NCBI RefSeq assembly: GCF_000735435.1 | Contig: NZ_JMPP01000017.1 | Location: 1 to 64,000 of the forward strand | From: Klebsiella planticola ATCC 33531 | GTDB lineage: Bacteria > Pseudomonadota > Gammaproteobacteria > Enterobacterales > Enterobacteriaceae | Direction of reading: 5' to 3' | DNA length: 64,000 nucleotides | Shown: piece after piece, positions 1 through 9,192 of the stretch | How positions within the stretch are numbered: the stretch's first letter is position 1 | Layout of the letters: each line of letters starts with the position of its first letter | Notes under the pieces: generated by a model | Told to the model about the DNA's origin: nothing | Seen by the model: the letters and a program-made list of their open reading frames with translations, nothing else | Databases searched by the model: none | Made by a program: the position numbers and the translations under genes

Positions 1-8
1 CCAGGCAT
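1..8 (+). rRNA. rrfD: 3' tail of a 5S rRNA gene (partial)
   Basis: The first eight bases match the last eight bases of the complete 5S gene at 132-251. They lie 12 bp before tRNA-Thr, as in the E. coli rrnD operon, where the first 5S gene precedes thrV. Only the tail is in the window, so the identity rests mainly on context. Confidence 0.8.
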
Positions 9-20
9 CAAATTTAGCGT

Positions 21-96
21 GCTGATATGGCTCAGTTGGTAGAGCGCACCCTTGGTAAGGGTGAGGTCCCCAGTTCGACTCTGGGTATCAGCACCA
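21..96 (+). tRNA. thrV: tRNA-Thr, anticodon GGU
   Basis: A 76-nt cloverleaf with encoded CCA. The acceptor stem pairs GCTGATA with TATCAGC. The anticodon stem CACCC/GGGTG encloses the loop TTGGTAA with anticodon GGT, which reads ACC and ACU threonine codons. The T arm carries the GTTCGAC loop motif. It sits between two 5S rRNA genes, as thrV does in E. coli rrnD, and is processed from the rRNA transcript. Confidence 0.97.
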
Positions 97-131
97 GTTT
101 TTAGGTTAAAGTTCGGCACTTAGAAAGAATT

Positions 132-251
132 TGCCTGGCGACGAGAGCGCGGTGGTCCCACCTGACCCCATGCCGAACTCAGAAGTGAAACGCCGTAGCG
201 CCGATGGTAGTGTGGGGTCTCCCCATGTGAGAGTAGGGAATTGCCAGGCAT
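132..251 (+). rRNA. rrfF: 5S ribosomal RNA (second copy in the operon)
   Basis: A 120-nt sequence that begins TGCCTGGC and ends GCCAGGCAT, so the 5' and 3' ends pair in helix I. The conserved core containing CCTGACCCCATGCCGAACTC and the AGTGAAACGCCGTAGC segment are present. It is the distal 5S of an rrnD-type operon, followed at once by tandem terminators. Minor differences from E. coli near the first loop and in the last 20 nt keep pairing plausible. Confidence 0.97.
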
Positions 252-263
252 CAAATAAAGCAG

Positions 264-298
264 AAGGCTCAGTCGAAAGACTGGGCCTTTTTGCTTTT
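264..298 (+). terminator. rRNA operon terminator T1
   Basis: A GC-rich hairpin with stem AAGGCTCAGTC and its near-perfect complement around a GAAA loop, followed by a T-rich run. It starts 12 bp after the 5S end. This is the classic rrn T1 type of intrinsic terminator. Confidence 0.93.
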
Positions 299-403
299 CT
301 GATTTTCAGCACCACGCGGAGATACTGTACAGTAGCGAGATATCTCCCGGCCAGGCCAGTATAGTCGCCACAAATATTCTGATAAACGAACGGCTATTAA
401 ACT

Positions 404-440
404 AAAAAGGGCTCAGTCTTCGACTGGGCCCTTTGTTTTA
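404..440 (+). terminator. rRNA operon terminator T2
   Basis: A second hairpin (GGGCTCAGTC, TTC loop, GACTGGGCCC) flanked by A5 and a T-rich tract. The near-symmetric flanks mean it could also stop transcription from yhdV on the other strand. Double terminators are usual for rRNA operons. Confidence 0.9.
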
Positions 441-472
441 GCTGCAGTTTCTGCATGCTTCCAGGATAAAAA

Positions 473-694
473 TTAGCGGGTCAGGGCCACAATACCCAGT
501 GTCAGGCCTGCAACGGCTGCGGCACCTCCTGCAATGGCGCCTGCTGTCTCCCAGTTATCCTGAGTGGTCCCTTTCATACAGGTATTAGTATGGACTAATC
601 GCCCCTGAGAATCATAGACTGGTACGCAGGGGGAGTCGTGGGCACAGCCGGCGAGCAGCGTCGTCAGCAGCGTCACTAAAATAAATTTGTTCAT
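473..694 (-). CDS. yhdV: small lipoprotein YhdV
   Basis: A 73-residue protein with a lipoprotein signal peptide: a hydrophobic N-terminus ending in the lipobox LLAG|C, with the acylated Cys at residue 17. A glycine/alanine-rich hydrophobic segment at about residues 51-70 resembles the glycine-zipper stretch of small outer-membrane lipoproteins. Length and sequence match E. coli YhdV, whose function is unknown. Here it abuts the rRNA terminators; in K-12 it lies next to acrEF, which is absent from this window. Confidence 0.88.
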   Translation of the reverse strand: MNKFILVTLLTTLLAGCAHDSPCVPVYDSQGRLVHTNTCMKGTTQDNWETAGAIAGGAAAVAGLTLGIVALTR

Positions 695-703
695 GGTAGG
701 CCT

Positions 704-1667
704 CTGAATAATCCGTCGGGTTGTACCGCTGTCGATATATGACGGAATAGCCTATTTTACCATCGACAATATCAAGGTCAGCGGCCGAAATAATATCAAT
801 TTATGTTCAGGGTAAATATCGTGGAGATCGCGCTGGGATTATGAGGAAAATATGCAGAATAAAATAACGAAAGAGAAGTAAGAGCCATATTATTAGTCGG
901 CCGATAATATAACAAATTGATTTTTAACATATCCGTATATTGGTTGCCGGGCGAAAAAGTGTGAAGCGAAACCTGCGTGTAAACGAAGTGCTTACTTATG
1001 TCGGCGGTATTTTCTACCCCGCTTATTGGTCGTGACTTAACATCAGGGCCAAATGCCGCCCCAGCTATGCAGCCACAGAAGCCACTACAACAGGATGCCA
1101 GGGCCCACATGAAATCTCCATTGAGGCAGGCCATCAATGCGTTCCTGGTGCATCAGAGAGGGTTTTGTCGCAACCTGAGAGCAAGGTCTTTTCCAGGTAC
1201 ATATCGAACCGGAGATGGGGGTGTGTTCTCAAGCCCGTTTGATCGTATGCGCACTGGCGGTGGCGGGGCCGGATTTGATTGCAGGTACTGTGTCAGTACG
1301 CTATGAGTCTGGTCACCCGATTGATAAGCTTAAAGTTAAAACTGGTAGCCCTGGCGAGTTCAATAATGGCCAGGAGGCAGGCACAGGAGTCTCATTCCCC
1401 CCCGGCTGATATATTAAGTTGTGATAGTGCTTAACGCGCGGACAGGAGAGAGATACGCAGCGACTTTGCTTTCGCTTCATTTTCTATTACGTTCGGGTAT
1501 ACGGTCTGGCAGGTGTGATTTGATAAAACGGCTGCCCGGATTTGAGATTACTCTCTTTGGCAAAGTGGCATTGCAGAGTCATGCTGCTGAGCAGTGATCT
1601 GCACTTCAGCGATGCGAAATACCGATATCCGCCCTGGCAGCCGGAGAAATTCGATATGTCAGATAAT
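704..1667. other. non-conserved interval between yhdV and fis, probably decayed
   Basis: Nearly 1 kb without a convincing gene. Both strands hold only short frames that overlap one another, lack good ribosome binding sites and show no clear family match. A plus-strand frame at 1215-1409 looks protein-like (see separate entry). A minus-strand frame at 796-1137 has a Cys/Gly-rich start but no recognised domain. E. coli K-12 carries acrEF, envR and yhdJ/yhdU in this interval. The stretch is best read as remnant DNA. Confidence 0.5.
1215..1409 (+). pseudogene. possible remnant of a small DUF3304-like secreted protein
   Basis: A 64-codon frame with a hydrophobic start (LIVCALAVAG) followed by PDLIAGTVSV and HPIDKLKV. 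This resembles, from memory, the N-terminal part of DUF3304 lipoproteins found beside type VI secretion genes. It stops after FPPG just past a C7 run, well short of the usual family length of more than 100 residues, and has no Cys lipobox in this frame. No type VI genes are near. It may equally be a chance frame. Confidence 0.2.
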
Positions 1668-1703
1668 AAAAAGGCGCTTCCCCATGCCGAAGAGCGCCTT
1701 TTA
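1668..1703 (-). terminator. terminator downstream of fis
   Basis: An inverted repeat AAAGGCGCT...AGCGCCTTT, 24 bp past the fis stop codon. On the minus strand it is a GC-rich stem followed by T5, a typical intrinsic terminator for the dusB-fis operon. Confidence 0.88.
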
Positions 1704-1727
1704 TAACAAGCAATTAACTGATTAGTA

Positions 1728-2024
1728 TCAGTTCATGCCGTATTTTTTCAGTTTCTTACGCAGAGTACCGCGGTTGATGCCCATCATCAGGGCCGCACGG
1801 GTCTGGTTACCACGGGTGTATTGCATCACCATGTCCAACAGGGGCTGTTCAACTTCAGCCAGTACTAGCTCATACAGGTCATTCACATCCTGACCATTCA
1901 GTTGAGCAAAATAGTTCTTCAGTGCCTGTTTAACCGAGTCACGCAGGGGTTTTTGAGTTACCTGATCCTGAGAGTTAACGGTAGAAACGGTCAGTACGTC
2001 AGAATTTACGCGTTGTTCGAACAT
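1728..2024 (-). CDS. fis: nucleoid protein and DNA-bending regulator Fis
   Basis: 98 residues, the exact family length. The N-terminal beta-hairpin arm region is followed by four helices. The C-terminal helix-turn-helix (about 74-95, [20 protein letters not shown]) is fully conserved. Fis is a homodimer that bends DNA, activates rRNA and tRNA promoters and assists site-specific recombination. It is the second gene of the dusB-fis operon, starting 25 bp after dusB. Its level peaks on nutrient upshift through the GC-rich promoter upstream of dusB. Confidence 0.99.
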
Positions 2025-2049
2025 AGTTCTGTCAGCTCTTTATTTCTGT

Positions 2050-3015
2050 TTACGCAAAATTTTCGAAGTATGCCTCCAACGCCTCCAGCTGATCGCTGGC
2101 ATCCTCTATGGCGTTGAATGTGCGCCGAAACTGGTCATTTGGGGCGTGCTCCTGTAGATACCAGGAGACGTGTTTACGTGCAATTCGGTACCCTTTTGCC
2201 TGGCCATAAAAGTCATGCAATTCCCGAACATGCGCGCAAAGCAAACGCTTAACCTCTGCCAATGGCAGCGGGGGCAGCAGCTCCCCAGTGTCCAGATAAT
2301 GCTGGATTTCCCGAAAGATCCAGGGTCTTCCCTGAGCTGCGCGGCCTATCATAAGGGCATCAGCCCCCGTATAGTCGAGCACAGCTCTGGCTTTAAGCGG
2401 GTCAGTAATGTCACCATTCGCGATAACCGGAATGGAAACTTTCTGCTTAACTGCCCGAATACTGTCGTATTCAGCGTCTCCGTTAAACAAACAGGCGCGG
2501 GTGCGTCCGTGAATAGTCAGAGCCTGAATGCCACACTCTTCAGCCAGTTGGGCAATTTCTACACAGTTACGGTGTTCCGGCTCCCAACCGGTGCGAATCT
2601 TGAGTGTCACGGGAACGTCCACTGCCTTGACGACCGCCGTCAGGATTAACTTCACCTGATCGGGATACTGCAAGAGGGCTGAACCTGCGAGCTTGCGATT
2701 CACCTTTTTCGCCGGGCACCCCATATTAATATCAATAATCTGGGCACCGCTTTCCACGTTAATACGGGCGGCTGCGGCCATCTCTTCCGGTACGCTACCG
2801 GCGATTTGCACGGTACGAATACCGGGCTCATCCACGTGCACCATCCGTAAACGGGATTTGTCGCTCTCCCAAACCTGCGGGTTGGAGGACATCATCTCGG
2901 AAACGGTTAAACCTGCTCCCATCTCGTAGCACAGCGTCCTGAATGGTCTGTCAGTAATGCCAGCCATAGGCGCTGCGATCAGGCGATTTCTGAGCTGATA
3001 GTGTCCGATGCGCAT
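2050..3015 (-). CDS. dusB: tRNA-dihydrouridine synthase B
   Basis: 321 residues, the same length as in E. coli. A TIM-barrel FMN enzyme that reduces uridine at position 17 of tRNA using NADPH. The N-terminus has [12 protein letters not shown], a phosphate/FMN loop. The catalytic Cys is residue 100 in NMGCPAKKV, and [16 protein letters not shown] is the second FMN-binding loop. It is the first gene of the dusB-fis operon and its transcript start sets fis expression. The start codon follows a promoter about 40 bp upstream that matches E. coli. Confidence 0.98.
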   Translation of the reverse strand: MRIGHYQLRNRLIAAPMAGITDRPFRTLCYEMGAGLTVSEMMSSNPQVWESDKSRLRMVHVDEPGIRTVQIAGSVPEEMAAAARINVESGAQIIDINMGCPAKKVNRKLAGSALLQYPDQVKLILTAVVKAVDVPVTLKIRTGWEPEHRNCVEIAQLAEECGIQALTIHGRTRACLFNGDAEYDSIRAVKQKVSIPVIANGDITDPLKARAVLDYTGADALMIGRAAQGRPWIFREIQHYLDTGELLPPLPLAEVKRLLCAHVRELHDFYGQAKGYRIARKHVSWYLQEHAPNDQFRRTFNAIEDASDQLEALEAYFENFA

Positions 3016-3054
3016 GAGTTAAGAAATGACCATACTGTGACTGCAAGGCGGCGT

Positions 3055-3083
3055 ATATTACGCATTTTTTGCACGAGATGAAA
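3055..3083 (-). promoter_or_regulatory. dusB-fis promoter
   Basis: On the minus strand, a -35 box TTTCAT (3078-3083) and a -10 box TAATAT (3055-3060) are separated by 17 bp and followed by a GC-rich discriminator (CGCCGCC). This matches the E. coli fis promoter as I remember it. A GC-rich discriminator makes initiation sensitive to ppGpp/DksA, and Fis represses this promoter itself. The AT-rich DNA at 3084-3343 upstream holds no gene and is where IHF and Fis sites would be expected. Confidence 0.8.
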
Positions 3084-3343
3084 GGCCAAACTTTGAGCAA
3101 TCCTCTGTCACAGATCAATGAATCCCACATCGATAGAAAAGAGATGGATAAATTATCATATTAATCATCACCTTAATCGGTGGTGGATAATTTGTGTCCA
3201 TTTATAAAATCGCAAAACTTCTCGATTTTTCTTAGAAAAAGGGCACTGTTAACGGCATAAAACGCTGTTTTTGTAGTCAAAAAAGCGCATCGTAATGCGA
3301 TCTGGCTCCCATTTCTTGACGTCATTCAGCGGTTACTGGAAAC

Positions 3344-3367
3344 AAAAAAGCGGCCCGCAGGCCGCAT
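3344..3367 (-). terminator. terminator downstream of prmA
   Basis: On the minus strand, the stem GCGGCC/GGCCGC with a four-base loop is followed by T6. It begins about 8 bp after the prmA stop codon. Confidence 0.88.
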
Positions 3368-3374
3368 TCCAGAG

Positions 3375-4256
3375 TTACTTTCTGCGGCCGGTGATCCGAC
3401 ACCACTCTTCTTTCTCCACCACCGGGTCGAGGGTAAAGCGATCGGCATAGGCTTCGCAGACGCTTTCCGCCTGGCTGGCGAGAATACCGGAAAGGCCCAG
3501 CAAACCGCCTGAAACGGGCAGCACGCTGATTAACGGGGCCAGCTCACGTAATGGCCCTGCCAGGATGTTGGCGACCACCACATCGGCGCTGAGCGCTTCT
3601 GGCTGATCCTGCGGTAAATAGAGCTCCAGACGATCGGAGACACCGTTACGCTCGGCATTATCACGGCTGGCCTGAATTGCCTGCGGGTCGATATCAATAC
3701 CGACAGCTTTTGCGGCACCCAGCTTCAGCGCTGCAATCGCCAGAATGCCCGAACCGCAGCCGAAATCGATAATCGTTTTACCCGTCAGATCCAGTCCGTC
3801 CAGCCATTGCAGACAGAGCGAGGTGGTCGGGTGCGTGCCGGTACCAAACGCCAGGCCCGGGTCGAGCATCACGTTGACTGCGTTTGCATCCGGTACTTCG
3901 CGCCAGCTTGGGCAAATCCACAGCCGTTCGCCGAAACGCATTGGGTGGAAATTGTCCATCCATTCACGTTCCCAGTCTTTATCTTCCAGCTGCTCGATTT
4001 TATGGGTGAAACCGGCGCCCAGCAGCGGATGCTGCTCTAGGATAGCCACCACGTCATGCATATCGCTTTCAGCATCGAACAGGCCGATAACATCGGTGTC
4101 TCCCCACAGGCGAGTTTCACCCGGCAGCGGCTCGAATACCGGCGTATCGTGGGTATCCTGGAAAGTGATGGAGACCGCGCCGGCCTCCATTAGCGCGTCG
4201 CTGAGGTCTTCAGCATGTGCGCCGGTGGTATTCAGTTTCAATTGGATCCATGGCAT
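3375..4256 (-). CDS. prmA: ribosomal protein L11 methyltransferase
   Basis: 293 residues, as in E. coli. It trimethylates several amino groups of ribosomal protein L11 using S-adenosylmethionine. The N-terminal substrate-recognition domain (about 1-60) is followed by a Rossmann methyltransferase domain with the SAM motif DFGCGSG at 164-170 and a later ANILAGPL motif IV. It lies 11 bp after panF on the same strand, so it is probably cotranscribed with yhdT-panF. Confidence 0.98.
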   Translation of the reverse strand: MPWIQLKLNTTGAHAEDLSDALMEAGAVSITFQDTHDTPVFEPLPGETRLWGDTDVIGLFDAESDMHDVVAILEQHPLLGAGFTHKIEQLEDKDWEREWMDNFHPMRFGERLWICPSWREVPDANAVNVMLDPGLAFGTGTHPTTSLCLQWLDGLDLTGKTIIDFGCGSGILAIAALKLGAAKAVGIDIDPQAIQASRDNAERNGVSDRLELYLPQDQPEALSADVVVANILAGPLRELAPLISVLPVSGGLLGLSGILASQAESVCEAYADRFTLDPVVEKEEWCRITGRRK

Positions 4257-4267
4257 AGCAAAACTCT

Positions 4268-5719
4268 TTATTTGTCAGTAGTCATAACAGGGGCTGGTGG
4301 AACGGGCTGACCAAAACGGTTGCCCACCACAAAAGCCAGCAAACTTAGCAGCAGCGAGGGCACGATAGGATGAAAGCCCAGGTACTGAATTTTCAGGGTG
4401 GCGAGCACGGCATACAGCACGCCGCCGACGATCATCGCGCTCAGGGCTCCCGCCGCGTTGGCGCGCTCCCAGTACAGGCCCAGAACCAGTGGCCACAGGA
4501 AGACCGCTTCCAGCCCGCCAAAGGCGAGCAGGTTCAGCCAGATGATCATCTCTGGCGGACGCCATGCGGCCAGCAACAGCAGCGCGCCGAGGATCAGCGT
4601 GATCATCGCCGACATCCGCTTCAGGCGTTTCTCGTTATCCAGCTGTTCCGGGTGCAGGTTCAGGTATAAATCCTTAATGATCGTAGCGGAACTCTGCAAT
4701 AACTGCGCATTGATCGTCGACATGATCGCCGCCATTGGCGCGGCAAGGAAGATCCCGGCGGCAAACGGCGGCAGTACTTTCACCATCAGCGTCGGGATGA
4801 CCAGATCCGGGATGGTCAGATCCGGGATCACCGCGCGACCCAGCGCTCCGGCGAGATGCATGCCAAACATCAGGATAGCGACCACGATGGTGCCGAGAAT
4901 AATCCCGCGGTGCACCGCCTTACTGTCTTTATAGGAGATACAGCGCACCGCCGTATGCGGTAGACCGATAACGCCAAAGCAGACCAGGACCCAGAAAGAG
5001 GTCATAAAAGTCGGTGACAGAATATCGTCCGCTCCCTGGGGAGAAACCAGCTTCGGATCGATATGTTCCAGGGTCTGCACCGCCATGCTCAGGCCACCCG
5101 CAGCATGAACGATACCGACGAGCAGCACGATGGTGCCTATCAGCATCACCAGACCCTGCATCGCATCATTCAACACGCTGGCGCGGAAGCCGCCGAAAGC
5201 GGTGTAGAGCGCGATACTGATACCGAAAATCAGCAAACCGGTTTCGTAAGGGATGCCTGCGGCGGTTTCCAGCAGTCGCGCGCCGCCGATAAACTGCACG
5301 GTCATCGCACCGATAAACGCAACCAGCAGACTGAGGCTCGCCAGCCATACCAGCAGACGGCTCTGATAGCGGGCGAACAACATATCGTTGAGCGTTACCG
5401 CGTTATACCGGCGGGCCAGAATAGCGAATTTTTTCCCCAGTACCCCTAGCGACAGCCACACGGCAGGCAGCTGGATCATCGCCAGCAGTACCCATCCGAG
5501 CCCGTATTTATATGCCGCACCCGGGCCGCCTATGAACGAACTGGCGCTGATGTAGGTGGCCGTCAGGGTCATGGCCAGCACGAAGCCGCCCATAGAACGG
5601 CTGCCGAGAAAATACTCGTTAAGGAATGCCCCGGTCGAGCGCTTGCGCATCGCATAAATCGACAGGCCAAACACCACCAGCAGGTAGGCAATAAGCGGCA
5701 GGATCACTTCAGGCTGCAT
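4268..5719 (-). CDS. panF: sodium/pantothenate symporter
   Basis: An inner-membrane protein of the sodium:solute symporter family with about 13 hydrophobic segments. It imports pantothenate, the coenzyme A precursor, with Na+. Family signatures are [19 protein letters not shown] near the N-terminus and the long conserved core through [23 protein letters not shown]. Three consecutive Met codons precede QPEVILPL. I chose the third, which matches the E. coli start and gives 483 residues; the first ATG is at 5725. The start overlaps the yhdT stop. Confidence 0.97.
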   Translation of the reverse strand: MQPEVILPLIAYLLVVFGLSIYAMRKRSTGAFLNEYFLGSRSMGGFVLAMTLTATYISASSFIGGPGAAYKYGLGWVLLAMIQLPAVWLSLGVLGKKFAILARRYNAVTLNDMLFARYQSRLLVWLASLSLLVAFIGAMTVQFIGGARLLETAAGIPYETGLLIFGISIALYTAFGGFRASVLNDAMQGLVMLIGTIVLLVGIVHAAGGLSMAVQTLEHIDPKLVSPQGADDILSPTFMTSFWVLVCFGVIGLPHTAVRCISYKDSKAVHRGIILGTIVVAILMFGMHLAGALGRAVIPDLTIPDLVIPTLMVKVLPPFAAGIFLAAPMAAIMSTINAQLLQSSATIIKDLYLNLHPEQLDNEKRLKRMSAMITLILGALLLLAAWRPPEMIIWLNLLAFGGLEAVFLWPLVLGLYWERANAAGALSAMIVGGVLYAVLATLKIQYLGFHPIVPSLLLSLLAFVVGNRFGQPVPPAPVMTTDK

Positions 5720-5951
5720 CATCATCCTCCAGCGGAATATCGCGGTAGATAAACTTCACCATCGCCCAGCACAGCAGAATGAAAATCAGCGGGATCAACA
5801 GACAAGCCATTTCAAACCAGCGCGGCAGGCCGGTAAAGCCCTGCTGAGAACCAGGAATGTAAGCACTTGCTAACCATGCTGCAAGATAGAGGAGGGTAAG
5901 CCACAACGCCCAGCGGGCTTCTTTGTGGGCCTGAACAAAACGCGCGTCCAT
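5709..5951 (-). CDS. yhdT: YhdT family small membrane protein (DUF997)
   Basis: An 80-residue protein with two predicted transmembrane helices (about 15-33 and 45-68) and an acidic C-terminus (LEDDDAA). It is always found directly upstream of panF in enterics and overlaps it here, which suggests translational coupling. It may be an auxiliary subunit of the pantothenate transporter, but no function has been shown. Length and sequence match E. coli YhdT. Confidence 0.93.
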   Translation of the reverse strand: MDARFVQAHKEARWALWLTLLYLAAWLASAYIPGSQQGFTGLPRWFEMACLLIPLIFILLCWAMVKFIYRDIPLEDDDAA

Positions 5952-6017
5952 AAGGCTCCCGGGGTCAATTTAAAGCGGGGATTGTACCTTAAGGGGCTGG
6001 CAAGGGGAGAGAAAAAG

Positions 6018-6044
6018 AAAAAAGGCCGGATAATCCGGCCTTTT
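6018..6044 (-). terminator. terminator downstream of accC
   Basis: The inverted repeat AAAAGGCCGGA / TCCGGCCTTTT with a three-base loop, followed on the minus strand by a T-rich run. It lies 15 bp past the accC stop. It separates aroQ-accBC from yhdT-panF-prmA. Confidence 0.9.
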
Positions 6045-6059
6045 GCTGCGAATACAGGA

Positions 6060-7409
6060 TTATTTTTCCTGTAAACCGAGTTTTTTCTCCAGATAGTGGA
6101 TGTTGGTTCCACCATGCTGGAAATGCTCGTCATTCATAATGCGAATCTGCAGATCGACGTTGGTTTTGATGCCGTCGATGATCAGCTCCTGCAGCGCATT
6201 TTTCATGCGTGAAATCGCGACATCACGGTTTTCGCCGTAACAAATCAGCTTACCAATCATTGAGTCATAGTACGGAGGTACGGTGTAGCCTGCGTAGATA
6301 TGAGACTCCCAGCGTACGCCGAAACCGCCTGGCGCGTGGAAGCGGGTAATTTTACCCGGGCTCGGCAGGAAGGTGTTCGGGTCTTCGGCGTTGATACGGC
6401 ATTCCACCGCATGGCCACGAACCTGGACTTCTTCTTGCTTGATGGAGAGCGGCTGGCCAGCAGCGATACGCAGCTGTTCTTTGATCAGGTCAACGCCGGT
6501 AATCATTTCGGTTACCGGATGCTCAACCTGAATACGGGTGTTCATTTCAATGAAGTAGAACTCACCGTTTTCAAACAGGAACTCAAAGGTGCCTGCGCCG
6601 CGATAGCCGATGTCGACACACGCTTTAGAGCAGCGTTCGCCGATGTAGCGACGCAGTTCCGGGGTAATGCCCGGCGCCGGCGCTTCTTCGACCACTTTCT
6701 GGTGACGACGCTGCATGGAGCAGTCGCGTTCCGCCAGATAGATAGCGTTGCCCTGGCCGTCAGCCAGTACCTGGATCTCAATGTGACGCGGATTTTCCAG
6801 GTATTTTTCCATGTATACCATGTCGTTGCTGAATGCAGCTTTGGCTTCAGCTTTGGTCATGGAGATGGACTGGGCCAGTTCAGCATCGCTGCGTACCACG
6901 CGCATACCGCGTCCACCGCCGCCGCCGGAGGCTTTGATGATAACCGGATAGCCGATGCGTTTTGCATGAGCGCGGTTAGCATCCATATCGTCGCCCAGCG
7001 GGCCGTCAGAACCCGGAACGGTTGGTACGCCCGCTTTCTTCATCGCGGTGATCGCAGACACTTTATCGCCCATCAGACGAATGGTGTCGGCTTTCGGGCC
7101 GATGAAGATGAAGCCTGAACGTTCAACCTGCTCAGCAAAGTTGGCGTTTTCGGACAGGAAGCCATAACCCGGATGGATGGCCACCGCGCCGGTAATTTCC
7201 GCTGCGCTGATGATTGCCGGGATATTCAGATAGCTTTTTACGGACGGAGCCGGGCCAATACAGACCGTCTCATCCGCTAACAGTACGTGTTTTAAATCGC
7301 GATCCGCAGTGGAATGCACAGCGACGGTCTTGATGCCCAGTTCTTTACAGGCACGCAGGATACGCAGTGCAATCTCGCCTCGGTTGGCGATAACAATTTT
7401 ATCCAGCAT
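6060..7409 (-). CDS. accC: acetyl-CoA carboxylase, biotin carboxylase subunit
   Basis: 449 residues, the E. coli length. It uses ATP and bicarbonate to carboxylate the biotin on AccB, the first step of fatty acid synthesis. Visible features are the N-terminal preATP-grasp domain ([14 protein letters not shown]), the ATP-grasp glycine loop GGGGRGMR (about 163-170), the active-site [16 protein letters not shown] segment, and a C-terminal domain. It lies 10 bp after accB in an operon that keeps the two subunits in fixed ratio. Confidence 0.99.
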   Translation of the reverse strand: MLDKIVIANRGEIALRILRACKELGIKTVAVHSTADRDLKHVLLADETVCIGPAPSVKSYLNIPAIISAAEITGAVAIHPGYGFLSENANFAEQVERSGFIFIGPKADTIRLMGDKVSAITAMKKAGVPTVPGSDGPLGDDMDANRAHAKRIGYPVIIKASGGGGGRGMRVVRSDAELAQSISMTKAEAKAAFSNDMVYMEKYLENPRHIEIQVLADGQGNAIYLAERDCSMQRRHQKVVEEAPAPGITPELRRYIGERCSKACVDIGYRGAGTFEFLFENGEFYFIEMNTRIQVEHPVTEMITGVDLIKEQLRIAAGQPLSIKQEEVQVRGHAVECRINAEDPNTFLPSPGKITRFHAPGGFGVRWESHIYAGYTVPPYYDSMIGKLICYGENRDVAISRMKNALQELIIDGIKTNVDLQIRIMNDEHFQHGGTNIHYLEKKLGLQEK

Positions 7410-7419
7410 GTTCGCCTCG

Positions 7420-7884
7420 TTACTCGATGACTACCAGCGGCTCATCAAATTCTACCGGTTGGCCGCTTTCGATCAGAATGGCTTTCACCACGCCGGATTT
7501 ATCGGCTTCGATCTGGTTCATCATTTTCATCGCTTCTACGATGCACAGGGTGTCGCCCACGTTAACTTTCTGACCGACTTCCACGAACGCTTTGGCGTCC
7601 GGGCTCGGGGTGCGGTAGAAAGTACCGACCATCGGGGAACGTACGATGTGACCGCTGATTTCAGCTTTCGCCGGCGCGTCTGCCTGAGCGGCGGCCGGTG
7701 CTGCTGCAACCGGTGCCTGAGCCTGCATCATCGGCGCAGCATAAGCCTGCTGCATGACCGGGTAGCCCGCATTTGGCGCGGCACGGCTGATGCGTACAGA
7801 CTCTTCGCCTTCAGAAATTTCCAGTTCGGAGATGCCTGATTCTTCAACCAGCTCGATCAGCTTTTTAATCTTACGAATATCCAT
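7420..7884 (-). CDS. accB: acetyl-CoA carboxylase, biotin carboxyl carrier protein
   Basis: 154 residues, two fewer than E. coli in the linker. The N-terminal domain is followed by an Ala/Pro-rich flexible linker (about 50-75) and a biotinyl domain with VEAMKMMNQ, in which Lys120 carries biotin attached by BirA. AccB is known to repress its own operon in E. coli. Only 22 bp separate it from aroQ upstream, so it must be read through from the aroQ promoter or use a promoter inside aroQ. Confidence 0.99.
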   Translation of the reverse strand: MDIRKIKKLIELVEESGISELEISEGEESVRISRAAPNAGYPVMQQAYAAPMMQAQAPVAAAPAAAQADAPAKAEISGHIVRSPMVGTFYRTPSPDAKAFVEVGQKVNVGDTLCIVEAMKMMNQIEADKSGVVKAILIESGQPVEFDEPLVVIE

Positions 7885-7906
7885 GAGTGGGTTCCGTACT
7901 CTTTGT

Positions 7907-8359
7907 TTAGTGTGATTGTGACAGGCGTTTTACCGCCGTCTGTAAAGCGTATGAATAGCCGTCCGCACCGAGTCCGCAGATGACGCCCGAGGCGATATCC
8001 GACAGATAGGAGTGGTGACGGAACGGTTCGCGTGCATGTACGTTGCTCAGGTGAATCTCGATAAACGGGATACTGACCGCAAGTAATGCATCGCGGATAG
8101 CCACGCTGGTGTGCGTAAACGCGGCCGGATTAATCAGGATATAGTCCACAGTGTCTTTAGCCTGATGAATTCGGTCGATTAGCGCGAACTCCGCATTAGA
8201 CTGCAGGTGATCCAGCGCCACGTTCAGAGCCGAAGCTTCTGATTCCAGACGGTTAACAATCTCAGAAAGCTTAAGGGTGCCATACTTCTCAGGCTCACGG
8301 GTGCCGAGCATGTTAAGGTTGGGTCCGTTTAAAAGCAAAATGCGAAACTTGTCAGCCAT
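7907..8359 (-). CDS. aroQ: type II 3-dehydroquinate dehydratase
   Basis: 150 residues. It converts 3-dehydroquinate to 3-dehydroshikimate in the shikimate pathway by the type II (anti-elimination) mechanism and forms a dodecamer. Diagnostic parts are [21 protein letters not shown] with the catalytic Tyr, [11 protein letters not shown], and [18 protein letters not shown] with the catalytic His. I chose the ATG at 8359 (MADKF) over one seven codons upstream because it has the AGGAGA ribosome site 10-12 bp before it. To my memory E. coli K-12 has only the unrelated type I enzyme AroD. Confidence 0.97.
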   Translation of the reverse strand: MADKFRILLLNGPNLNMLGTREPEKYGTLKLSEIVNRLESEASALNVALDHLQSNAEFALIDRIHQAKDTVDYILINPAAFTHTSVAIRDALLAVSIPFIEIHLSNVHAREPFRHHSYLSDIASGVICGLGADGYSYALQTAVKRLSQSH

Positions 8360-8522
8360 TGTGCGGCTATCTCCTGCCATTCTCGGGTAAAAAATAAAAT
8401 ATACCTTCGAAGCGCGCTTGTCACCTTTTCAGGGCCCGAAAACCCCGTCAGGAAAACCAAAGTCGCACATTATAACGATTTCGTAGCATTTGGCAGCTAA
8501 ATACTGGTCTTATCAGGGAAGA

Positions 8523-8560
8523 TTATCAACCGCTATCGTTCAAAGCGTCGCGGTTGATAA
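8523..8560. repeat. 11-bp perfect inverted repeat between msrQ and aroQ
   Basis: TTATCAACCGC (8523-8533) is mirrored by GCGGTTGATAA (8550-8560) around a 16-nt spacer that can add two further pairs. It lies 33 bp past the msrQ stop. No long T-run follows on the minus strand, so it may be a transcript-stabilising 3' hairpin, a weak terminator, or an operator for aroQ. Confidence 0.55.
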
Positions 8561-8592
8561 AAGATCTGCGGGAAACTGCACATATCCGATGA

Positions 8593-9192
8593 TTATCGCC
8601 ACCACTGACGGAACTTCTTGTAACGCCATGCTAAAAGCAATGCGGCCAGCACGGCATAAATCACCGGCTGCGGAGATAAAATCTTCACCGACCACAGGTA
8701 GTGAATGGGGGCAAGGATTGCCACCAGATAGACGAAGTTGTGCAAAGTTTGCCATCGGCGACCCAGTTTTCTCTGCAGCGCTTGTGTTGAGGTGGCGGCC
8801 AGCGCCAGCAAAATCAACCAGCTGATAAAACCCAAAGTCAGGTAAGGTCTGCTGACTAACTCCGAGCCCAGCAGCGCCAGATTGTTGATACCTAACTCCA
8901 GCAGCGTGTAGCTGGTGAGATGCAGCGTTGCCCAGGCAAAGCACCACAACCCGAGTAAACGCCGGGTACGAATCAACAAAGGTTGTTTAGCGTAGCGCGC
9001 GAGCGGTGAGACGAGCAAGGTCGCAAGCAAAAATTTAAGAGCCATCCTACCGGTAAAATGCTGGATATCTTTTGCCGGGTCGGCGCTAAAGTAGCCCTGT
9101 TGTCCGGCCCAGAAGAGCCAGACAAAGGGTAAGAAGCCGGCCAGATGGAGTACCCCCTTCAGCCAGGTAATCTGTTTTACGTTCAGACGCAC
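8593..9192 (-). CDS. msrQ: heme-binding membrane subunit of the MsrPQ methionine sulfoxide reductase
   Basis: 199 residues with about six transmembrane helices, in the ferric-reductase-like YedZ family. It passes electrons from the quinone pool or cytoplasmic flavin to periplasmic MsrP. Conserved histidines for heme b include the one in [13 protein letters not shown] and those in WATLHL and LHNFVYL. Its start codon overlaps the msrP stop by one base, which indicates translational coupling. Confidence 0.96.
   Translation of the reverse strand: MRLNVKQITWLKGVLHLAGFLPFVWLFWAGQQGYFSADPAKDIQHFTGRMALKFLLATLLVSPLARYAKQPLLIRTRRLLGLWCFAWATLHLTSYTLLELGINNLALLGSELVSRPYLTLGFISWLILLALAATSTQALQRKLGRRWQTLHNFVYLVAILAPIHYLWSVKILSPQPVIYAVLAALLLAWRYKKFRQWWR

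Noticed and set aside
796-1137. Minus-strand 113-codon frame with a Cys/Gly-rich N-terminus
   Set aside because: It starts at TTG without a ribosome site, has no recognised domain, and overlaps equally long frames on the other strand.
1560-1720. Short plus-strand frame reading SDLHFSDAKYRYPPWQPEKFD that runs into the fis terminator
   Set aside because: No ribosome site, no recognised family and it would read through the terminator hairpin; kept only as a hint of decayed coding DNA.
6300-7118. Long open frame on the plus strand within accC
   Set aside because: It is the antisense shadow of accC, caused by GC-rich codon bias; no start signal or family match.
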